A stretch of DNA of 64,000 bases from Vibrio chagasii (GTDB lineage: Bacteria; Pseudomonadota; Gammaproteobacteria; Enterobacterales; Vibrionaceae), in contig NZ_AP025466.1 in assembly GCF_024347355.1 (NCBI RefSeq), forward strand, positions 930,001 through 994,000. Reading direction: 5' to 3'. This document shows, piece by piece, positions 45,201 to 55,047 of this stretch. The notes under the pieces are model-generated. The model worked only from the letters and a program-made list of their open reading frames with translations, was not told where the DNA came from and made no database searches. A program made the position numbers and the translations under genes. Numbering within the stretch: the first letter of the stretch is position 1; every line of letters starts with the position of its first letter.

Positions 45201-48200
45201 AATGACTGGCATCGCCACTGCCATTAACGTCCATCAGTTTCTGCCCCGACATATCGTAGTAGCTCTTTTGCCACTGACCATTAGCGTCTTGCACCGCAAT
45301 CCGATGCCCCTGCGCGTCGTAATACATTAAACTCACGCCCGACGAGGACGTCACCTGACCTGCGGAGTCCACCGTTCGAGTTGCCGGTGCCGTGACACGC
45401 GTCACTTGACCTGCATGGTTGTAAGTAAAATGGGTCGTCTGGCCGTTGACCACTCGGCTTCGCACCTGACCAAACCGGTCAAACTGCTGGGTCGTCACAC
45501 TGACCTTCCCACCAAAGGCGGTGCTCTCTTCTCGAAGCAAGTGACCTAAGCGATCGTACTCACGATGTACGCTCTTTTCGCCAGTCACGTCTTGAGTCAC
45601 CTGACCTTGCCCGTCATACTGATATCGTGATTGGATGCCTTGACGCGTCGCTTCCGTCACCCGGCCCAAACCGTTGTAGCGATAACGCTCTTGGACCGTG
45701 GCGTTATGATGCTTCTCAGTCACTTCACCAAAGGCGTTGTACTGCGCCGACTCCGTGATGTCCCCTGACGCCGCTTTCACCGTCGTGCCCGTTTGACGCC
45801 CCGCAGCGTCATAAGCGTATTCTGTCGTACGCTGATGCGTGTACGCCAAGCCCTCACCCACCTTTACCTGAGTACTTTCTCGAATCACCCGGTTCATCAG
45901 GTCGCTCTCCACTTGGGTGTAGTGACCCAACGCGTTCTCCCTTCCCGTCAGCTGACCTTGAACACTAAAGTATTGAAAGCTCTGGCGCCCTTCCGTCAAT
46001 GTCGCCACTTGGTTACCTTGGGCGTCGTACAGATAATCCACGCGTTGATGAGCACGTAAACGTGCCGGACGCTCGGTTTGACCGGCAATCGCCAGCCCTG
46101 ACACCACGTAATCACGGGCTTTACCCCAAGTCGACACCAAACGCCCCAGCGCATCATACTCTTGTGTGATCCGATTGGCGGCCGAGCTGTGCGTCGACGC
46201 ATCCGGAGCCCCCACCTCCTCAACGGTCATGGTCATCCGACCCGCATAATCGTGATAAGTCGTGGTCACAAGATCATCGGTGTGATGGCTTACCCGATCA
46301 CCGTCATGCGCACTGAACGTCACATTATGACGCGTCACTTGATGGCGATGCCCTCGCGCGTCGTAGCCATAGGTTATTCGGCGCATCGCTTGTGCCGATG
46401 TCTGTGTGCTCACCCAGGCGTCGACGTGACTCAGGCGCCACTCCCCTTGATAACGATGGGTCAAGATTTTCTCTTCCGACAACTCACCCAACCCGTTGTA
46501 ACCATATAACGTCAAGTAATTTTCTTCATTTAGGCTCGCCAACCGCTGCCCTGTGACCGAGTACAAGTGTTTGACCTGTGTGCTTAGCTCACCGTCATAG
46601 TGTTTAGACACGCTCACTCGTTCACCGAAACGGTTGAACTCCGTACGTTCAGTTAAAGTATGCGCATCCACGCTGCTGCTCTGTGTCACAGCAACACGCT
46701 CACCGCGAGCATTGTAGGCCTCGCTGACCTGACGCCAATCGCCTCCTTTCTGAGTAAAGTCACTCAATGCCGATACGCTCAGGCTTTGACCCGGTTGACG
46801 CGCTGTGGTGTACGCCTTGGCGTAACGGCGTTGCTCAATTTTTTCACCATAGCCGTTGTAACGATGCTCGGTGATGTACCCCAATTCATCCACATCAAAA
46901 CGTAACTGACCCGCCGCGTCGTATACGCGGTCGCGGCGTGCACCTTCAGCATTAATATTAATGGACGCCAGCCCCTGACCGTTGTACACCACCTGATTGC
47001 CCGCCAAGCCCTGGGCTTGCACTTGATGTCCTTCTACGTCATAAGTGAAGGACTGAGTATTTTGCAGGCGAGTGCCGTCGGCCTTTGTGGTACGCAGTAC
47101 ATTGCCTAAACTGTCGTAGGCATGACGAGTCGTCAGCCGACCAATGAACTGGGTGACCGCTTGCTCTTTTTGCACGTCAGCGTAGCAGACTATCGCCGAG
47201 CGCTCAGTGATTAACCGCCCGCGCGCGTCATACTCGTAGTCCGTATCGTTGCTGGCAATATCAGCCTTTGCCTGACGAAGCGTCGTATAACGTGCCAGGT
47301 GCACCTGCTGCTGTGCTTGCTCAATGGCCTCACTCGCTTGATGTGTCGAGGTGTGAGCCTGAGTTAGGGCAACATTGACCTCCCCGTGCAACGCCACGGC
47401 GTCACCAAGGTGCTGTCGGGCGGTTTGCAATGACTGCGCAGTCCGACTCAGCGATTGGTGCGCTTGACCAAACTTGATGCTCGCTTGGTTTAAGGTCGTT
47501 CGCGCCGCAAGCAGCTCTGTCTCTGTTCGAAGTTTATCTGCCTGAGCTTGTTCCAAATGGGTGCGCGCTTCCGATAACAGCGCTTGTGATGCTTCACGAG
47601 CACGCCTAGCCTGAGAGAGCTGCTCTTCAGCCTCGCGGAACGCTTGATAAGCTGCACTAAGACTTCGCCTAGCCTGAGTTAGCGCGTTAATTGCCTGCTG
47701 ATGTGCCCGCTGAGCCGCCTGCACTGCGCGTTCAGCATCATTAACTCGTTGTGACGCCTGTGTGACCAAATTATTTTTCTGAGACAACGCACTTTCTAAA
47801 TTATTAATTTGCCTTCGCTTACTAGATATACTTTCGTTGATCCTCTCTATCTCTTGTAGCTTTGTTAATAGAGCGTTAATTTTTGAGATCCCGGTTGACG
47901 CAGAATTCTTGAGTAAATCAAAAGAACCAATGAGCATTGTATTTCTTATGTTCGTAACAACTTGCTGGCCTTGACGCATACCTATATGTTCGTATATGTC
48001 TCTTTCAGCCTCTTGGTAAGTCATCAGTTCACTCGGGATTGGGAAATTTGGCCAATTTGGAAATGTTCTTGGCGCTGCACTTGATACCCGATGAACGTGA
48101 GACAACATAGCTTTGAACTTAGTGAGCTTTGCTTTTGCTACAGAAATCGAACGAGCTTTGGTAAAGTCTTTATTTAACGAACCGTTATTACTAAACATAG

Positions 48201-51200
48201 CTAAATAACTTGATTTGGCTTGCTCTAGCTCAGATTTAGTGAAATTTGCCCCTGACACCCTATTTGTAATGTAGTTTTGAATTCTCGGCCCAAACAGTTC
48301 TCCGGACTGACCTCCGCCAGTCATTGTCAGAGCAAACATGGCTTTACTTCTATTTGAACCATTTCGAACAAAAGCTTTTAATGAGTTAATAGCTGATTTT
48401 TGTGCTTTTAATGACGGACCTAAACTAGTTTTTGTTTCAGCCAATTGTCGCGAAATGCGATCCCTATCTTGTTCGGCCTGTGACAAAATCTCTTTCTGAG
48501 CTGACAAATGCCTGCTTGCACTTATCAGTCCTTGGGATTTCGCTCGCTCACTCGATTCAGCTCTCCTAACCTTTGTCTGCTGTTCTTTACCGATTGTTTC
48601 AGCAGCTTCAGCCACGCGTAAAGAGCTGCTCCACGCTACGCTTTTTTGTGAAAATTCGATCGTCCTAGTGTTAAATGCCGCCTGTCTCGCTTCAACTCGA
48701 CTTTGATTCTGCGCTAAGGTAACTTGTAACGCGTCATACCCCGCACGCTGCTCACTCAACGCATCAAACTGTGCCTGCATTGCCGCCGATAAACTCTCCA
48801 GCTCTTTACGCAAAGCCTCTACTGTCGCTCGGTTCGCCACCACGCTTTGCTGCGCTTGAACCTGCTTGCCATCAGCGCCTTCGATGTGCTGCTCCGCACG
48901 ATCACTCAACCCATCCACATCGTCCAACGTTGCGGTGCCGTCACCCACGTCTGGCTTGAATGTTGGATTGTACGCACTCACCTGCAATAAGCTTGGCTCA
49001 AAGTCAGAGGGCTCGGCCCCCTCAACGGAAGTGAATGGGTTGGCCGCAATCTGAGATTTTAGCGACGATAACCTCGCCTGTGCCGACGCTTCATCTTCCG
49101 TTGCTTGCGTCAATATCGCTCGAAGCCCTTCATTATTTGGCTCACGAGACAACGCACTCTGCGCTGACTGCTTGGCCGTGCGCGCCTTACCTAATGCCAC
49201 CTCATATTTACGAATTAAGGCCTGCTCTTCCTGGCGAATCGCTCCCTGTAAGGAAACGATGTCTCGCGCCAAAGTCTCTTGACGCGCCGCTTCTAAACTG
49301 GCCTCTTGGTATAGACGGTTCAAACGTTGAGTGGCGCCACTTAGCTGATTGCCCAACACACCATTTTCTGCATGAGTGCGCGCGATACCGGAGGACAATT
49401 CCGCCAATGACTGCTTCATGTTATCAATGCGGGCTTGTTGATCGCTCAGTGTAGCCAGTTGTTGATTGAGCTTGTCGGATACAATGTCCGCTGACGCCAG
49501 GCGGCTCAGTGCCAATCGAATGGCGGCTCCGTCCTCTAAAGTGCTGTCTTGCTGGCGTACGACCTCCAACGCCACAGACAAAGCCTCGTTATTGACGTAC
49601 ACTTTCTGTCGAGTTTTCTCCGAGTGCCGATTGTATTGGTACTCCACTAAGTACCCTTCGCCATCCATCTCAAAGACCAAGCGACCCAGCACATCGAACA
49701 CACTCAGCTCTGAGCGTACTCGCCCCGCTTGAACTTCTTGTGATAACGCGGCTTTAAATGCCGCCACCTCGGCGTCACTGCGCCCTTGCAGACTCACCGG
49801 TTGGTCGTAACGAATCGTATGCGTTACCCGCCCCATGACATCGTAACCGCGCTCCGTCACCGCCCCCGTTTCACTGATACTGAAGCGCAATTGCCCTTTC
49901 TCGTCGTAAATGGACTCACTGATTCGATTGTTCGGCGAGGCCGCTAACCAATCACTGTCGGTCACCGGTTTGGCGTATCGCGTGGTGCGTATAACTCGAT
50001 TCGCCGCGTCATACTCATAACCCGTGGCATAGTGCAAACCATCAATATCAAATGCCAAACGTCCTGATTCATCATAACGATGTTCGGTGACACGCCCACT
50101 GCCCGATAACGCATCATTCACGCTCTCCACCGTCCATGCGTTCATTGGTGCTATAGCCTTGGCATAACGAGTGGTTTGTATTTTTCGGTTGGCCGCATCG
50201 TACTCATACGCCGTCACATAATTCAGCGCATTGATGACGTACTGGACCCGGCCCTGCGCGTCATACACAGTGCGCGAAATACCACCTTGACCCGTTTGCT
50301 TCTCTATTACTTGACCAGCAGCATTATAGCGATAAGACACGCTGCGGTTACTCGCCCGACCAGACCAGCTCTGACCTGAACGCACGCGCTTTTCAAGGAC
50401 TGCGCCCATGACGTCTCGCTCATACTCAGTCACACGCTCTTGCTGAATCTGGCCATTCGCTGCCAACGCCCCTTCTACCTGCTCGATTATCCGACCATCG
50501 AGGTCATAGGTGTACTCGGTGCCTACCCCGCCTTGCTCAGCCCAGATTTTACGGCCCTGACTGTCAAAGCGCAGGGTCGTCACTCGCCCCTCACGATTTT
50601 CACTGATGCGCTGCCCATCGGCGTTGTAGGCGTAAGTGGTGGTTAATTTTTCTCCATCGGCGTCTTGAATCACTTTCCACTGGCGGCCCAGCGCGTCGTA
50701 ACGATATTCGGTGCGCGTACCATCAGCATTGGTAGAGAAGGTCAACAGCCCAGTTTGGGCGTGGTATTCGTTGGAAGACAAAGTTTGAGGTTCGTCGTCG
50801 CCTTTGGCGAGGAAGGTGGTGCGGGTCACTTTACCCTGCGCATTGTATTCAAAGCCACGCTGATGACCCAGCCCATCGGTGATGGTCACTGTTTCACCGT
50901 GCGCGTTCTTTTCGGTGACCGTACGAATGCCCCCCGGCGACACCACAGTCACGCGATGGTTCGCATCATCGTACTCATACTCAGTCTTCTCTCCTGCGCC
51001 ATTGGTCAGCGATAACGTTCGACCCAGAGCATCCATCTCAATGCGCTCTTGCACAGCTCCCGATAACCTCACCGTTTTTATGCGACCACCCGCCACATAA
51101 TCGGTCACTCGCTCGACGCCTTCACCGTTGGTTTCACTCACCATACGACCTCGATGGTCATATTTACGCTGCCACTGTGAGGCGTACTTCACACGCGAAG

Positions 51201-54200
51201 AGGTCACGGCCTCTCGCGTATCTCCATCCTCAATACGGGTGCCAGCGCGATAATCTTTGGCGACGGACTGATGAATCACGTTCCCTCGTTCATCGTATTC
51301 ATACCTCGTGACATGACGCGCGATTTGGCTGCCACTGCGCTCTCCGAAATTCGCGTAAGCCTGTGCCACGTGTTGGCGTACACGATGACTTAGACGACCG
51401 TCTTGCTGATATAAGTAAGTGGTGCGCACCCCTTCACCATCCAACTCTCGGCTCAATCGGCCCATTGGGTCATATTCAAACGCCTTAATGACCTCACCAT
51501 CGATGCGTGTGCCGCTCACTTCGCCATACGTGTTATACGTCTTGCTCCGCGTATTCCCCAGCGCATCCGTGGTTTGAATTAAGTGCCCCGCTTTGTCATA
51601 TTCGTACGTTGTCGTGCCCGTGGCTGGATGATATTGACTCGACTTACGCCCCATGACATCAAACTCAGTGCGGACACCTCGATCCTCTATCAAGCCAGAC
51701 AACGCCACACTTTGCCAATCTTGCTGCCCAGCCGCTACCACTTGCCCAGTCAGCTCACCAAAGCCATTGTATGTGCGGTACTCTGAGCGGCTCACTGACG
51801 TGTTGGCCCCCGTGATGGTCTGACGCAGCCTTCCCGTCACATCCTCATACACATAGCGCGTTTCCACTCCGTGTCGGTCTGTTGACACCATCAAGCGACC
51901 GGCTTCATCACGACGCTCACGTGAAAGCAGCACTTTTGGATAGCTCGCCCCCAATGCAGGCGATGAACCGGAGTTGATGCCTTCAACCACACGAGCGATG
52001 TCAACTTGACTCATGTCTTCATCGCCAAATGGATGCCAATACACTTTCTTGTCTCGCCCAGCGTCGAAGTAACAAGTCTCGGTTAAAGCCCCTTGCTCGT
52101 TCATCTGAAAACGCACGCGTCCATGATGGTCATAGACGACTTGAGTGCGATCAAACTCGCCGTCTGGTACTCGAATCGGCGAAGATTCCGTAAGGTCAGG
52201 GTGATGGTAACGACGCGTTTCTGTCACTTGCCCTCGTGCGTTATACCAATACTGAGTCACGTAACCGCCCTCATCTCGACTCAATACCTTGCGCCCGGCC
52301 TCATCGTATTCATGCCGAATCGAAATGCTGCCTCGGCTATTACGCTCAACCAATACCCGCCCTTGCGCATCCAATTCCACGCTATTGACCAGCGCGTCCC
52401 TATCGCCAAGAACCACGGTAGTTTTGACCGTCTCTCTGTCATCCTCAAAATAAGACCTCGTCACGCGCGGTTTGATGGTGGTTGACAACCCAGACAAGAC
52501 CGACTCGCCCGTGACGGTCAGCGTACCGCCCCTAACCCAATCGGATGTGTCAACCTCACTGGCGTACTGCGCTTCCACCGCCACTCGCCCTTGTGGATCT
52601 CGTCGGTACTCCGTCACGGCGCCCAATTCCGACACCGTCAACCAAAGCCGACCTTGCGCATCGTAAAACTGAAATTGCTCACTGCCATCCGGGTGCTGCG
52701 TCGCCACAAGCTGCCCCGCTTCGTTATAAAGGAACTGACGCTCTCGTGACACCAATGTGGGGGCACTGCGTTGCTCTGATATTAACTGACCCGCAGTACT
52801 GAACGTTTGGGTCACGGTAGCACCACTCGCTTGAGACACCACAACCTGACGGCTTTTGTCTAAATATTCGGTGGTCGTGGTCACCCCTTGAGCATCCGTT
52901 TGGCTAACAACGCGCCCTAACCCATCATAAACTTGAGTCGCGCGGCTCACGACCTTCGCGGTCCCGCTTTCCAGATCCCCCACTAAGGTATCCGATGCCA
53001 ATAACTGACCAAACGCATCGTAAGTAAAACGAGTATGCTCGTTCCGACTGTGACGAAGGCTCAACGAGCCTTCGCTCGCTGACTGTTCATCCAACAATTG
53101 AGCGGTTTCGCCTTCCGGGTGAATGTCAAAGGCCACCAACAGTACAGAAGGTAACGCCACAACTGGCTCATCCGGCGCCCCTACGCTCGATAGATTCAAC
53201 GCTAAGTCGACATTCAAAATCAACCCCAGGTCACTCTGTAATAAGTCGCTGCTCCACTCACCTTTTGTTGACAAATATATTCGACCGCCGGCGAGACGGT
53301 GACGATTTGTGAGACTCCCTAATTCTCCCAACAGTTGCCCTGACTGCTCTTCGTTCTGGTGAGTATTGAACGTCTTTGAGGACACGAGCTGACCGTCTGC
53401 GTTCAATAATGTCAGTGTTACTCCGGAAGTCGCTCCATCAATACGTTGGCCACCCAGCCAAACTCCCGCAGAAGTGTTCGAAGCCACCACCTCAAGGTGA
53501 GGCGACGTCAGCCCATCCCCTTGGTCATCAAGCTGTTCATGCCGTGTTTGGGTATGCAATAGACCACGCTGATAACTGAACGTCGTCAACGCTGTTTGAC
53601 GTTTATCTTGTGCCTCTGACCACTCCATAAGCGCTTGGATTGATGGGGAACCAGTGCCTTGCGCATCAAACACCGCATTCACATACACTCGAGAATGCGT
53701 GCGCTGACCAAAGCCATCGTATGCGTATTCCGTCACTAACCCGCCTTCGTTGATTTCGTAACGCAGGTTTACCCCATCATAGAGGGCATAACGGTGCCCT
53801 TCTCCCGCTCGCCCATTATTGATGTGCGTCGCCACCAAGCGTTGCATGTCATCGTATTCGTAGCGTTCACGCCATTCACCCAACGCTCGCTTTACCGTGC
53901 AATTGCCCATCTCATCATATTGGTAATCGGTGACACGCTCCCCCAATGTCCCTGTCTCAACCGCTGCCACTAAGTTATTCTGACTATCGTAATGGTAACG
54001 TGTCGCATGAGGCTCACCGTTTGACTCTTTCAAACCATAACCAATATCTTTGTCGTAGCGCACTTCGGGAGACAAGGTGCCCACTAAACGGCCTTGCTCA
54101 TCATGCGCGTAATACCACGCCTGCCCTGTGGCATCGGTCACTTTCAACTGGTGCCCATTAGCACGCTCTGGCTGATAATCCAGCAAGGTGACAATGCCGT

Positions 54201-55047
54201 TATCATCAATACGACTTAGGTGCGGTTTCCCCGCCACCGTGTCATAACCGAGTGTCATCACACTGCCATTACTTTTACTGATGCGGTGAATAAGATGACT
54301 GTCGTCATCGTGGTACTCATAACGGGTCGTCAATACTTGACCATCCGTTATTGACTTATCTTCCGGCGAGAGGTCCACCTTCACGCTCGATAAACGCCCT
54401 TTAGCATCGTAACCATAATGCACTTTACTGTGCGAGTGAGTGAGGTTGCCTTCGCTGTCCTCTGTCCAGCTATCGATGCGCGTCAACTGACCCTTGGCAT
54501 CGAACACAAAACGCAGCTCTTCGCCGCTTGCACTCTGAACCGCTGTCAACCGCTCACCTTGATACCGATAATGGGTTTGGTTACCAAATCGGTCTTCTGC
54601 GCGCAGCATACGGCCACTGTCGGCATCGTAGTACTCCTTGACGCCTGTGCTGCCTTCTTCATATACCCACTCTTTCCCCTGGCGAATTAAGCTATCATGG
54701 GCCCCTGCACCGGCCGTTGACTCGTAGCCGCTCCCCTTAGCGTGAAACACTGAAGCATGCCCATCACCTGAGACACGTTTAATGACCGAGCCTGCCACCT
54801 GTATTTCTTGCTCGAATGAGAAGCGCCAGTTATCGCCATTACCATCTTGCTGCTGGCCTTGGCTGTTGTAGGTGCGGACAAGAGACAGATCCAGACCTTT
54901 ACTGACTAGGGTTTGGTCTTGATGATGCAACACCAAGTTGCCGCTCGACGCGTTGATCTGTAGCCCATTGTTACCACCTAGCTTAATGCTGACTTGCCCT
55001 TGTGTATCGAAATGGCCTAACCCATTCCCACCGATGATCGTTGCCAT
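41467..55047 (-). CDS. Giant Rhs/YD-repeat toxin B (4526 residues)
   Basis: The architecture equals Rhs A: start MATIIGGNGLGHF, YD-repeat section, coiled-coil insertion from about residue 1815, second YD-repeat section, LysM-like domain, APPPPKKSCNP link, Gly/Ala-rich hydrophobic region, conserved pre-toxin region and unique tip. It is near-identical to Rhs A outside two modules. The internal cassette is residues 2193-2422 (230 residues, 56 longer than in A). The tip begins after RDGYVL near residue 4276 and is about 250 residues, starting CKDRVADPKFTIG. The tip contains a hydrophobic stretch near its end (STYVGTVAGGIAGTLTTATG), suggesting membrane action or insertion. The size makes it one of the largest reading frames expected in a bacterium. 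The route of export is unknown. Confidence 0.9.
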   Translation of the reverse strand: MATIIGGNGLGHFDTQGQVSIKLGGNNGLQINASSGNLVLHHQDQTLVSKGLDLSLVRTYNSQGQQQDGNGDNWRFSFEQEIQVAGSVIKRVSGDGHASVFHAKGSGYESTAGAGAHDSLIRQGKEWVYEEGSTGVKEYYDADSGRMLRAEDRFGNQTHYRYQGERLTAVQSASGEELRFVFDAKGQLTRIDSWTEDSEGNLTHSHSKVHYGYDAKGRLSSVKVDLSPEDKSITDGQVLTTRYEYHDDDSHLIHRISKSNGSVMTLGYDTVAGKPHLSRIDDNGIVTLLDYQPERANGHQLKVTDATGQAWYYAHDEQGRLVGTLSPEVRYDKDIGYGLKESNGEPHATRYHYDSQNNLVAAVETGTLGERVTDYQYDEMGNCTVKRALGEWRERYEYDDMQRLVATHINNGRAGEGHRYALYDGVNLRYEINEGGLVTEYAYDGFGQRTHSRVYVNAVFDAQGTGSPSIQALMEWSEAQDKRQTALTTFSYQRGLLHTQTRHEQLDDQGDGLTSPHLEVVASNTSAGVWLGGQRIDGATSGVTLTLLNADGQLVSSKTFNTHQNEEQSGQLLGELGSLTNRHRLAGGRIYLSTKGEWSSDLLQSDLGLILNVDLALNLSSVGAPDEPVVALPSVLLVAFDIHPEGETAQLLDEQSASEGSLSLRHSRNEHTRFTYDAFGQLLASDTLVGDLESGTAKVVSRATQVYDGLGRVVSQTDAQGVTTTTEYLDKSRQVVVSQASGATVTQTFSTAGQLISEQRSAPTLVSRERQFLYNEAGQLVATQHPDGSEQFQFYDAQGRLWLTVSELGAVTEYRRDPQGRVAVEAQYASEVDTSDWVRGGTLTVTGESVLSGLSTTIKPRVTRSYFEDDRETVKTTVVLGDRDALVNSVELDAQGRVLVERNSRGSISIRHEYDEAGRKVLSRDEGGYVTQYWYNARGQVTETRRYHHPDLTESSPIRVPDGEFDRTQVVYDHHGRVRFQMNEQGALTETCYFDAGRDKKVYWHPFGDEDMSQVDIARVVEGINSGSSPALGASYPKVLLSRERRDEAGRLMVSTDRHGVETRYVYEDVTGRLRQTITGANTSVSRSEYRTYNGFGELTGQVVAAGQQDWQSVALSGLIEDRGVRTEFDVMGRKSSQYHPATGTTTYEYDKAGHLIQTTDALGNTRSKTYNTYGEVSGTRIDGEVIKAFEYDPMGRLSRELDGEGVRTTYLYQQDGRLSHRVRQHVAQAYANFGERSGSQIARHVTRYEYDERGNVIHQSVAKDYRAGTRIEDGDTREAVTSSRVKYASQWQRKYDHRGRMVSETNGEGVERVTDYVAGGRIKTVRLSGAVQERIEMDALGRTLSLTNGAGEKTEYEYDDANHRVTVVSPGGIRTVTEKNAHGETVTITDGLGHQRGFEYNAQGKVTRTTFLAKGDDEPQTLSSNEYHAQTGLLTFSTNADGTRTEYRYDALGRQWKVIQDADGEKLTTTYAYNADGQRISENREGRVTTLRFDSQGRKIWAEQGGVGTEYTYDLDGRIIEQVEGALAANGQIQQERVTEYERDVMGAVLEKRVRSGQSWSGRASNRSVSYRYNAAGQVIEKQTGQGGISRTVYDAQGRVQYVINALNYVTAYEYDAANRKIQTTRYAKAIAPMNAWTVESVNDALSGSGRVTEHRYDESGRLAFDIDGLHYATGYEYDAANRVIRTTRYAKPVTDSDWLAASPNNRISESIYDEKGQLRFSISETGAVTERGYDVMGRVTHTIRYDQPVSLQGRSDAEVAAFKAALSQEVQAGRVRSELSVFDVLGRLVFEMDGEGYLVEYQYNRHSEKTRQKVYVNNEALSVALEVVRQQDSTLEDGAAIRLALSRLASADIVSDKLNQQLATLSDQQARIDNMKQSLAELSSGIARTHAENGVLGNQLSGATQRLNRLYQEASLEAARQETLARDIVSLQGAIRQEEQALIRKYEVALGKARTAKQSAQSALSREPNNEGLRAILTQATEDEASAQARLSSLKSQIAANPFTSVEGAEPSDFEPSLLQVSAYNPTFKPDVGDGTATLDDVDGLSDRAEQHIEGADGKQVQAQQSVVANRATVEALRKELESLSAAMQAQFDALSEQRAGYDALQVTLAQNQSRVEARQAAFNTRTIEFSQKSVAWSSSLRVAEAAETIGKEQQTKVRRAESSERAKSQGLISASRHLSAQKEILSQAEQDRDRISRQLAETKTSLGPSLKAQKSAINSLKAFVRNGSNRSKAMFALTMTGGGQSGELFGPRIQNYITNRVSGANFTKSELEQAKSSYLAMFSNNGSLNKDFTKARSISVAKAKLTKFKAMLSHVHRVSSAAPRTFPNWPNFPIPSELMTYQEAERDIYEHIGMRQGQQVVTNIRNTMLIGSFDLLKNSASTGISKINALLTKLQEIERINESISSKRRQINNLESALSQKNNLVTQASQRVNDAERAVQAAQRAHQQAINALTQARRSLSAAYQAFREAEEQLSQARRAREASQALLSEARTHLEQAQADKLRTETELLAARTTLNQASIKFGQAHQSLSRTAQSLQTARQHLGDAVALHGEVNVALTQAHTSTHQASEAIEQAQQQVHLARYTTLRQAKADIASNDTDYEYDARGRLITERSAIVCYADVQKEQAVTQFIGRLTTRHAYDSLGNVLRTTKADGTRLQNTQSFTYDVEGHQVQAQGLAGNQVVYNGQGLASININAEGARRDRVYDAAGQLRFDVDELGYITEHRYNGYGEKIEQRRYAKAYTTARQPGQSLSVSALSDFTQKGGDWRQVSEAYNARGERVAVTQSSSVDAHTLTERTEFNRFGERVSVSKHYDGELSTQVKHLYSVTGQRLASLNEENYLTLYGYNGLGELSEEKILTHRYQGEWRLSHVDAWVSTQTSAQAMRRITYGYDARGHRHQVTRHNVTFSAHDGDRVSHHTDDLVTTTYHDYAGRMTMTVEEVGAPDASTHSSAANRITQEYDALGRLVSTWGKARDYVVSGLAIAGQTERPARLRAHQRVDYLYDAQGNQVATLTEGRQSFQYFSVQGQLTGRENALGHYTQVESDLMNRVIRESTQVKVGEGLAYTHQRTTEYAYDAAGRQTGTTVKAASGDITESAQYNAFGEVTEKHHNATVQERYRYNGLGRVTEATRQGIQSRYQYDGQGQVTQDVTGEKSVHREYDRLGHLLREESTAFGGKVSVTTQQFDRFGQVRSRVVNGQTTHFTYNHAGQVTRVTAPATRTVDSAGQVTSSSGVSLMYYDAQGHRIAVQDANGQWQKSYYDMSGQKLMDVNGSGDASHYYHDALGNRVARVNNAGQGEMFDFDAQGQLLSRSRLSADRTYAELYVRYAYDQVGQRYLEEWQGESGYRTYTQYDAAGRITETQGEGTHRRYEYNTLGQKTAEHWLEDGAIQATKRAVYNAMGRVTQETWLNGQVIVYEYDDFGRVTRKYGGDLDQRFVYDRSGLLAQQTVGGKSETYVYDVNGRETQRVLKEGEHRLNTHTQWDAMGRIHTIKATEARAFGESLAASEVRYDYDAVGNRRKVVTVKGEETQTRWYHYDGDNRMVGSHTRTQDVATVAIGGHDGSRIITYNALGQKVKEVRWANTSREVYYRQGRSSQRDELVKTETLTGYDENGHLNQVNEFEYAGRQRVKVYEMQQRNARMGHAIEQESSRYEYRYWSATHQAGATARAEQSSVKDEKVDYFYWDGQLTSQHIDGRSDRSRGFRGQYDTHMTYHYSGQLSEQRTTNLKSGGVVDTQAYTYQAKDAFRKSTLTVGTTRRAWGRSYEDGKTEYHYNPAGHLQSVISTKSSSERKVLSDFEGQIALQLNDGQLTAELSSGGNPLAHVSNKIDADLMDEKASTVGQQPGSYVVSANDTLQRVSQRVYGDSRYWYLLADANGVSPSEPLVEGKRLVVPNQHTQTFNGAESFKPYNESEVLGNISPDPIAPPPPKKSCNPVAMIVMTVVAVVVTVYTAGAAAPMISGVTGAAVGSATGMAAGMAALAGGASVGMSAGVAMGAAAIGGAMGSVASQLVGKAMGVVDDFSWGQVAMGSFAAAAAAGVGRYLSGGWAATPETAKAASAAQQASFVDRLGTGLVRSTASYGTQYLGAKALGGEMSFNWTNFAASVVGNAASHELSFSLGEGSGSHFTSGWVGAAASSVLRGESLRANAGRFALDAFGNTLGNALVKERLSNEKTRAEPFASTQAPRKGRVFTEQYGTQPLKDIMNKNGQPTTIVTPLSAADDPSNWNFQEEDLTFATHVSGWDAQLEHHFGELALGVSGHERLPGPWRDGYVLCKDRVADPKFTIGNEGHVFGGASRLTDISQRVGTTVVNSKKLFEHVDEYGRVLNSRTQHISTSYMFNYNTLGDLKVSSPHLVNTELPHSSIYGPDGSEMIRIYGNNQTYSTSSKVVSESSSLYRYSKYLGTVGDAYEFGVDGYNNINEYGVSSRAFIATGVDFVQMVSSGAASTYVGTVAGGIAGTLTTATGVFAPAAPTIAVTTGVGVGVKVDYEIDTFYEQSLRDPIINGLTWVYDLGREAYADFTD
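42219..55047 (-). repeat. Long direct repeat, copy in Rhs B
   Basis: Matches 27,801-40,461, interrupted by the cassette at 47,782-48,470. The aligned blocks are 42,219-47,781 and 48,471-55,047, equal in length to those of Rhs A to the base. Confidence 0.95.
47782..48470 (-). other. Internal variable cassette of Rhs B (coiled-coil region)
   Basis: About 230 residues in place of the 174 of Rhs A. It contains AMFALTMTGGGQSGELFGPR and a proline-rich segment (SSAAPRTFPNWPNFPIPSEL), so it is not a simple coiled coil. Another helical section leads back to the shared KNNLVTQASQRVND. AT content is higher than the flanks. No known domain recognised. Confidence 0.85.
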
